Source: Microtetraspora fusca
Lineage (GTDB): Bacteria > Actinomycetota > Actinomycetes > Streptosporangiales > Streptosporangiaceae
Length of the DNA stretch: 64,000 bases
NCBI RefSeq assembly: GCF_001570365.1
Contig: NZ_BBYK01000039.1
Location: 186,001 to 250,000 of the forward strand
Direction: 5' to 3'
The translations under genes were made by a program, and so were the position numbers. The notes beneath the pieces were generated by a model. That model worked only from the letters and a program-made list of their open reading frames with translations. It had not been told where the DNA came from and ran no database searches. The stretch's first letter is position 1. Each line of letters begins with the position of its first letter. Below are positions 60,162-64,000 of the stretch, piece by piece.

Positions 60162-61274
60162 TCAGCCGAGGCGCAGTGACATGACCAGGTAGCGGAAGTC
60201 GGGGTCGTCACCCTCGTTCGAGATGAGCGCCGGGCGGGTGGGCGAATCCATGCTGATGCGGGCGTGCTCCGTCTCCACCCCGGCCAGGCCGTCCAGCAGG
60301 AAGTGCGGCTGGAACGCGATCTGGATGTCGTCTCCCGTGAAATGGGCGTCGACGACCTCGGCGCCGCGGCCGATGTCACCACCGCCCGCCTGGATCAGGC
60401 ACCTGCCGTCCGCCGAACCTCCCTCGCCCGCGGAGAACGAGAGCCGGATCGCGGTGTTCCGCTCGGCCACCAGGGCCACCCGCTTGATCGCCTCGATGAA
60501 GGGCGCCACCCGCATCTCGGCGTACATGGTCCACTCGCTGGAGAGCCGGGAGCGGTAGTCGATGAACTGCTCGTCGAGCAGGCGGACCGTGGTCGTGCGC
60601 CCCTGGCTCTCGAAACCGGCGACGCTGTCGCCGAGGCCGATGGACACCTCGCCGCCGCGCAGCGAGCGGGCCACGTCGACCAGCACCCGGGCGGGCACCA
60701 CCGCGGCGTGCTGCTCACCTTCCTGGACGGGATGCCACAGGAAGTCGCGCCCCGCGATCCGGTAGCGGTCGGTGGCGGCCATGGACACCGAGACGCCGTT
60801 GATGTCGATGCGGATGCCGGTGAGCATCGGGAGCGTCTCGTCCCGGCTCGACGCGGCGGCGACCTGGCCGATCGCGGTGGCGAACACTCCGCCGCCGACC
60901 GCTCCGACCTTGGGCGGCATCGCGGGCAGGGACGGGAAGTCCTCGGCGGGCATGGTGATCAGACCGAACTCGACGCTGCCGCAGGTGAGCAGCGCCTCGG
61001 AGCCGTCGAGGGCGATCCGCACCGGCTCGTTGGGCAGGCTTCTGGTGATCTCCGCGAGCACCTTTCCCGGGATCAGCGCCCGGCCGGGCTCGGCCACATC
61101 GGCCTCGATCACCACCTGCGCGGAGACCTCGTAGTCGAACGCGGAGATCCGCAGATCGTCGCCGGCCTCCAACAGCAGACCGGAGAGCACCGGAACGGCC
61201 GGCCGGCCGGGCAGGACACGGGCCGCCCACGCCACCGCGTCGGCGAGAACGTCACGGTTCACCTCAAACTTCAC
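60162..61274 (-). CDS. dnaN: DNA polymerase III beta clamp (probable second copy)
   Basis: The 370-residue protein starts at GTG 61274 behind GACAGGAGG. Beta-clamp landmarks are VKFEVNRDVLADAVAWAARV, RPAVPVLSGLLLEAGDDLRI, MLTGIRIDINGVSVSMAATD RYRIA-like segments and a C-terminal SMDSPTRPALISNEGDDPDF. The end LVMSLRLG lacks the usual PMR/PVRL text. It lies away from dnaA/recF-type neighbours, next to a two-component system 70 bases upstream on the same strand. It is therefore probably an additional clamp rather than the oriC copy. Confidence 0.9.
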   Translation of the reverse strand: MKFEVNRDVLADAVAWAARVLPGRPAVPVLSGLLLEAGDDLRISAFDYEVSAQVVIEADVAEPGRALIPGKVLAEITRSLPNEPVRIALDGSEALLTCGSVEFGLITMPAEDFPSLPAMPPKVGAVGGGVFATAIGQVAAASSRDETLPMLTGIRIDINGVSVSMAATDRYRIAGRDFLWHPVQEGEQHAAVVPARVLVDVARSLRGGEVSIGLGDSVAGFESQGRTTTVRLLDEQFIDYRSRLSSEWTMYAEMRVAPFIEAIKRVALVAERNTAIRLSFSAGEGGSADGRCLIQAGGGDIGRGAEVVDAHFTGDDIQIAFQPHFLLDGLAGVETEHARISMDSPTRPALISNEGDDPDFRYLVMSLRLG

Positions 61275-61344
61275 GGGACCTCCTGTCACGCCTACCTGCC
61301 AGGCAAAGGTATCGGCCGGGACCGACAGAACGAATCCGGTCAGG

Positions 61345-62004
61345 TCAGCGGGTGCCGGGTTGGAGCAGCCCCGACTCATAGGCCGCGACGACGGCCTGGA
61401 CGCGGTCGCGCAGCCCGAGCTTCATCAGCACGTTGCTGACGTGCGTCTTGACCGTGTGCTCGCTGACCACCAGCTCGGCGGCGATCTCGGCGTTGGACAT
61501 GCCGCGCCCGAGAAGGACCAGGGTCTCGCGCTCGCGGTCGGTCAACACGTCCAAACCCACGGGCGCGGCGGCGGGACGCGGCCGCCTGCGCACCATGTCG
61601 TCGATCAGCCTGCGGGTCACCGCCGGGGCCAGGAGGGAATCACCCGCCGCCACGACGCGTACGGCATGGACGAGGTCGTCCCGGCGGACGTCCTTGAGAA
61701 GGAAGCCGCTCGCGCCCGCGTGGAGGGCGTCGTACACGTAGTCGTCCTGGTCGAAGGTGGTCAGCACGAGGACCCTCGTGTCGGTCTCGTCGCACACCAC
61801 GCGGGCGGCCTCGATGCCGTCCATGCGGGGCATGCGTATGTCGAGCAACAGCACGTCCGGCACTTGACGGCGGACGGCCTCGATCGCCTCGGCACCGTCA
61901 CTCGCCTCCGCGACCACGGATATGTCCGGCTGGGCGTCGAGGATCATCGCGAAACCGCTCCGGACGAGCTCCTGGTCGTCGGCCACCACAACATTGATCG
62001 TCAC
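61345..62004 (-). CDS. NarL/LuxR-type response regulator
   Basis: The 219-residue protein starts at ATG 62004 (MTINVVVADDQELVRSGFAM). Receiver Asp55 is in VPDVLLLDIRMPRMDG, with Lys in GFLLKDVRRDD. A LuxR HTH ends the protein (LTDRERETLVLLGRGMSNAE, IAAELVVSEHTVKTHVSNVL). The kinase gene lies 48 bases upstream; together they form a two-component pair. The dnaN copy follows by 70 bases. Confidence 0.94.
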   Translation of the reverse strand: MTINVVVADDQELVRSGFAMILDAQPDISVVAEASDGAEAIEAVRRQVPDVLLLDIRMPRMDGIEAARVVCDETDTRVLVLTTFDQDDYVYDALHAGASGFLLKDVRRDDLVHAVRVVAAGDSLLAPAVTRRLIDDMVRRRPRPAAAPVGLDVLTDRERETLVLLGRGMSNAEIAAELVVSEHTVKTHVSNVLMKLGLRDRVQAVVAAYESGLLQPGTR

Positions 62005-62052
62005 GTGGAAACCCTGCCAGAGGGCGTCGTATGCCTGGAACCGGGTTCACTC

Positions 62053-63351
62053 TCACATATCGGCGAGCGGTAGCCATACGGCCACCTGGAAGCCATGCGT
62101 ACGGCCGGGTGGCGGGCCGAAGGAGGCGGTGCCGCCGCAGGCCGCGGCCCGCTCACGGATCCCGATCAGCCCGTTTCCGCCGGAAAAACCGGGCCCGCGA
62201 AGGGAAGACGCGTGCAGATCTCCGTCCAGATCGGCGGCGCGCGTCGAAGACCGCTGCACGTCGAAGCCGTGCGGATCGGAGGCGCCTTCCTTGTCGCGAC
62301 GATCGCGCGCGTCGGCCGCGGCACCTCGCCCGTCGTCTGTGACGGTGATCGACAGCGCGTCGTCCCGCCAGTCGAGCCGGACCTCCGCCTCAGTGGCGGT
62401 GGCGTGCTTGAGCATGTTCGTCAGGGATTCCTGGACGATCCGGTAGGCGGCCACCTCCACATCCGACGAGACGGCGACCGGCTGTCCCGTGGTCGTCAGT
62501 GACACCCGTGGCCCCGTGTCGCCGACTCCGTCGACCAGTTCGGGGATCCGGTCGATCGTGGGTTGCGGTTCCCTCGGCCCCTCGGTCTCCTTCAGCAGGC
62601 CGAGCATCCGCCGGAGCTGCGCCATCGCCTCCCGGCCCGCCGCGCCGATCGCGTCGAAGGCGGCCTCCGCCCGGTCGGGATCGGTCCGTACGGCGAGCGG
62701 ACCGGCCTCGGCCTGCACGACCATGATGCTGACCGCGTGGGCGAGGATGTCGTGCATGTCCCGGGCGATCCGGGCGCGTTCGCGCTCGGCGGCGCGTTCC
62801 GCCTCCAGCTCCCGCTCGCGTTCCAGTTGGGCCGCTCGCTCCTCCAGGACCCTCGCGTACGCCTGATGTACGGTGACCGCCCGGCCGAGGGCGTAGGAGG
62901 CGACCCACGTCAGCAGACCGCGGACCAGGGTGGGGACCGAGTTGCCACCGAAGAGGATCGATCCCGGCACCATGATCAGAATGACCCCCAGACGCTGCCA
63001 TCGTGGTGCGAGTTGAGCGACGGTGTACGTGGCGACGAGATGTCCGTACCAGAGGGGCTGCGGGGGAATGTCCGGATCGTGCATCGAGTACACATTGGTC
63101 GCCAGGATGATCACGATGAGCACGGCCAAGGGGTACCTGCGGCGCACGATCAGCGGCAGGGAGGCGCCGATGACCGGTAGGTACTCCATGACTGTCCACG
63201 GCTCCGGGCCGGCCATCCGCCTCGAGTAGAAGAACGGCACGGTCTGGGCGGCGAGCACGACGACCGTCAACGCGGCATCGACCGCGAGCGGAGGAAGCGT
63301 CCGAAGTCGCGCGATCAGGGACATAGCGCCCAAGTATCGCGGGTGAGCCAT
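62053..63351 (-). CDS. sensor histidine kinase (HisKA_3) with a long ATPase-domain insertion
   Basis: The 432-residue kinase starts at ATG 63351 behind GGGAGGAG; ATG 63324 is possible. Four to five membrane helices fill residues about 20-160, followed by a coiled, Glu/Arg-rich linker and the H-box RARIARDMHDILAHAVSIMV (His200). The HATPase domain has ESLTNMLKHATATEAEVRLD, VTDDGRGAAADARDRRD and GNGLIGIRERAAACGG. About 45 extra residues, polar and low-complexity, separate the DDGRG and GNG motifs, which are normally close in this family. Confidence 0.92.
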   Translation of the reverse strand: MAHPRYLGAMSLIARLRTLPPLAVDAALTVVVLAAQTVPFFYSRRMAGPEPWTVMEYLPVIGASLPLIVRRRYPLAVLIVIILATNVYSMHDPDIPPQPLWYGHLVATYTVAQLAPRWQRLGVILIMVPGSILFGGNSVPTLVRGLLTWVASYALGRAVTVHQAYARVLEERAAQLERERELEAERAAERERARIARDMHDILAHAVSIMVVQAEAGPLAVRTDPDRAEAAFDAIGAAGREAMAQLRRMLGLLKETEGPREPQPTIDRIPELVDGVGDTGPRVSLTTTGQPVAVSSDVEVAAYRIVQESLTNMLKHATATEAEVRLDWRDDALSITVTDDGRGAAADARDRRDKEGASDPHGFDVQRSSTRAADLDGDLHASSLRGPGFSGGNGLIGIRERAAACGGTASFGPPPGRTHGFQVAVWLPLADM

Positions 63352-63553
63352 GCACGCTCCTCCCTCGCACGAGGGATCCCTTTTCCGGGCTCCCTCCCTC
63401 GCGTGACGGAGCGGGAAGACCGCTCGAATCGGCGATCTCACGGGGTACCCCGTCGGGAAACCATGAGGCCATCGCATTTCACGACGCGGCGCCCGACACG
63501 ACGTCACTCACATCGCGTTTCCCGGCTTCTGGCACACCATCTTGGAGAACCCC

Positions 63554-64000
63554 ATGAAGATCGCTCTGGGCGCCGCCTCCCTCGCTCTCGCCCTCGGCGC
63601 CATGGCCACCACCGTGGCACCGGCGACCGCCGCCGAGGCCGCCGGGACGAAGAGCGCCTGGTCGTCCGAGCTCAAAACCGCCGATGTGAGCTTCCGTACC
63701 AGCGATGGGCTGACACTCGGCGGCCGAATCTTCGAACCCGCGAACGCCACCGGCAGGCTGCCCGGTCTGTTGCTCGTCCACGGGTCGGGCCAGGGCAACA
63801 AGTGGAGCGAGCTCCAGATGGAGGCCGAGGAGTTCGCCAAGCAGGGCATGGTGGTGCTGGCGCCCGACAAACGCAGCGTCGGCTATTCCAAGATGAAGCG
63901 GGACTACTCCCAGCTCGCCGACGACGCGCTGAAGGCCTTCGCCGTACTGCGGGACCGTCCCGAGGTGGACCCGGCGAAGGCCGGCGTCTGGGGCCTCAGC
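63554..64000 (+). CDS. secreted alpha/beta hydrolase (3' end cut by window)
   Basis: The frame starts at ATG 63554 behind GGAGAACC and runs for 149 codons to the window end. A signal peptide (MKIALGAASLALALGAMATT, cut near ATAAEA) is followed by an alpha/beta-hydrolase fold: DVSFRTSDGLTLGGRIFEPA, RLPGLLLVHGSGQGNKWSEL and APDKRSVGYSKMKRDYSQLA. The window stops at GVWGLS, just where the nucleophile elbow GxSxG would continue. It probably hydrolyses an ester or peptide outside the cell. Confidence 0.87.
   Translation, partial: MKIALGAASLALALGAMATTVAPATAAEAAGTKSAWSSELKTADVSFRTSDGLTLGGRIFEPANATGRLPGLLLVHGSGQGNKWSELQMEAEEFAKQGMVVLAPDKRSVGYSKMKRDYSQLADDALKAFAVLRDRPEVDPAKAGVWGLS

Noticed and set aside
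1-64000. CRISPR array, prophage or integrative element
   Set aside because: No regularly spaced repeats, integrase, phage structural genes or tRNA-end duplications were seen.

Overview
The window looks like a chromosomal segment of a high-GC, mycelial-type actinobacterium. The ask-asd, recR-ybaB-dnaX-ffs and tadA-upp neighbourhoods are classic actinobacterial synteny. The gene content (SARP/AfsR regulator, LCP proteins, tadA-associated proteins, many TetR/LysR/HxlR regulators, GTG starts, probable leaderless promoters) fits Streptosporangiales better than, for example, mycobacteria. That family-level placement is inference only.

Layout. 1-5.4 kb: 5' part of a LysR regulator, a SAM methyltransferase, metE, a small lipoprotein, a UTRA-only GntR relative and a small membrane protein. 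5.4-6.6 kb: a fluC-DUF190-fluC fluoride-export operon. 6.6-8.9 kb: intact manA followed by three gene remnants (beta-mannosidase, oligosaccharide/oligopeptide ABC ATPase, LacI), the scar of a deleted mannoside-use cluster. 8.9-13.3 kb: MarR and hemerythrin-like genes, then an ABC exporter/two-component operon. 13.3-15.8 kb: an IS5-type transposase relic, then trpS preceded by a Trp-codon leader peptide and terminator (ribosome-mediated attenuation). 16-18.8 kb: two LCP cell-wall ligases. 18.9-23.1 kb: sulfate ABC transporter operon ending in an Rrf2/CymR-like regulator. 23.2-30.1 kb: kinase-like membrane protein, a ParA/CooC-type ATPase behind a Zur-box-like sequence, rnhB, a LysR/aminotransferase pair and an acetyltransferase. 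30.1-33.6 kb: an AfsR-type SARP with heptamer direct repeats upstream. 33.9-39.4 kb: methyltransferase, regulators, SURF1, an amidohydrolase with altered active-site residues, and a YkvA protein.

39.6-45.0 kb is the most notable block: a compact ribosomal peptide cluster. Reading on the minus strand it holds a TetR regulator, a C39-peptidase ABC exporter (PCAT), a 50-residue double-glycine precursor, an MvdD-like ATP-grasp ligase and a PpiC-related maturation protein. A perfect 15-bp stem-loop lies between the precursor and the ligase. It predicts a graspetide-type (omega-ester/amide) peptide with a 20-residue core ending DPPGICCPDQ.

45.1-64 kb: a secreted M15-like peptidase, then the housekeeping run asd-ask-DUF5063-recR-ybaB-dnaX (minus), the SRP RNA and tRNA-Ser(GGA), a zinc metallopeptidase, tRNA-Ser(CGA), tadA with two tandem tadA-associated genes, upp, small membrane and PH-domain proteins, an XRE-TPR regulator, a FadR-type regulator, an apparently extra DNA polymerase beta clamp next to a two-component system, and the start of a secreted alpha/beta hydrolase cut by the window end.
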